Part shown: in pieces, positions 6,192 through 6,299 of the stretch
Layout of the letters: every line of letters begins with the position of its first letter
Position numbering within the stretch: position 1 is the first letter of the stretch
Origin: an uncultured Prevotellaceae bacterium
GTDB lineage: Bacteria > Bacteroidota > Bacteroidia > Bacteroidales > Bacteroidaceae
Reading direction: 5' to 3'
Assembly (NCBI GenBank): GCA_900315105.1
Contig: OMXX01000172.1
Location: 1-6,299 of the forward strand
DNA: 6,299 bases
Notes under the pieces: generated by a model
Told to the model about the DNA's origin: nothing
Seen by the model: the letters and a program-made list of their open reading frames with translations, nothing else
The model's database searches: none
Position numbers and translations under genes: made by a program

Positions 6192-6299
6192 CAAGGCGTA
6201 GGGAAGAAACTTTGTATATTTACCCCTTCCAACTTCTAAAATTCCAATTTGGAATCTTAGAGAATCCCATTCCTCTTTTGTTAGTTGAAACATAAAGTC
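6132..6299 (-). pseudogene. 3'-truncated ORF6N-domain protein remnant
   Basis: The frame is open from the right edge of the window to TGA at 6134-6132 and encodes 55 visible residues. The first part reads DFMFQLTKEEWDSLRFQ, then GRGKYTKFLPYA. This is the typical middle of the ORF6N DNA-binding domain found in phage, plasmid and mobile-element proteins of Bacteroidales. In intact members LPYA is followed by FTEQG and a long C-terminal part. Here LPYA ends at 6195 and the next codons read LLAGPTGAIHLKRS before a stop, with no family resemblance. The gene was therefore cut or replaced at about 6194, next to one copy of the 20-bp repeat. The N-terminus is outside the window. It reads toward mod but is probably not part of that operon, which has its own promoter. 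Confidence 0.75.
6235..6261. repeat. 27-bp palindrome
   Basis: TCTAAAATTCCAA, a central T, then TTGGAATCTTAGA form 13-bp arms with one mismatch. It lies within the ORF6N remnant (residues around DSLRFQIGILE). It could be an operator or a weak AT-rich hairpin for a rightward transcript (a TTTT follows at about 6274). It may also be accidental to the coding sequence. Confidence 0.45.

Noticed and set aside
6165..6239. Rightward 24-codon frame MDSPGWSGKQ... downstream of the orphan promoter
   Set aside because: It is short, without a ribosome binding site, and antisense to the ORF6N remnant. It contains one copy of the direct repeat, so it is probably chance.

Overview
The window looks like a piece of a Bacteroidales chromosome (Bacteroides/Prevotella type, probably gut or oral). 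The basis is three promoter-like sites that fit the Bacteroidetes -7 consensus TAnnTTTG (two with a -33 TTG/TTTG about 20 nt upstream), moderate GC, weak Shine-Dalgarno sequences and Bacteroidales-like protein sequences. The genus cannot be fixed from the sequence alone.

Layout. All convincing genes read leftward on the minus strand. From right to left: (i) 6299-6132, the remnant of an ORF6N-domain (phage/mobile-element type) gene that is cut right after its LPYA motif; (ii) 6131-5900, non-coding, with a rightward orphan promoter near 6044-6074 and a 20-bp imperfect direct repeat that continues into the remnant; (iii) a good leftward promoter at 5920-5889, followed by a leader of about 320 nt carrying three matching arms and an extra hairpin; (iv) 5562-3082, an 826-residue beta-class N6-adenine/N4-cytosine DNA methyltransferase of the type III Mod kind; (v) one base further on, 3080-540, an 846-residue DEAH helicase/nuclease of the type III Res kind; (vi) a short gap with another leftward -7 box, then 488-1, the start of a very acidic protein of unknown function that leaves the window at its left edge.

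How they work together. Mod and Res are separated by a single base (TAA-T-ATG) and form a two-gene restriction-modification operon. Mod recognises and methylates the site; Res uses ATP to translocate or switch along DNA and cleaves unmodified DNA. The pair differs from the EcoP1I/EcoP15I archetype: Mod is longer, with about 235 extra C-terminal residues, Res is shorter, and the nuclease motif is a D-I-F-E-P-H variant of PD-(D/E)xK. The long structured leader suggests post-transcriptional control of the operon.

The most unusual points are the leader with two competing pairings, the perfect 94-bp tandem duplication inside the downstream acidic gene (it causes a frameshift but also supplies a new ATG in the frame of the rest of the gene), the AT-rich target-recognition part of mod, and the truncated ORF6N gene next to an orphan outward promoter.
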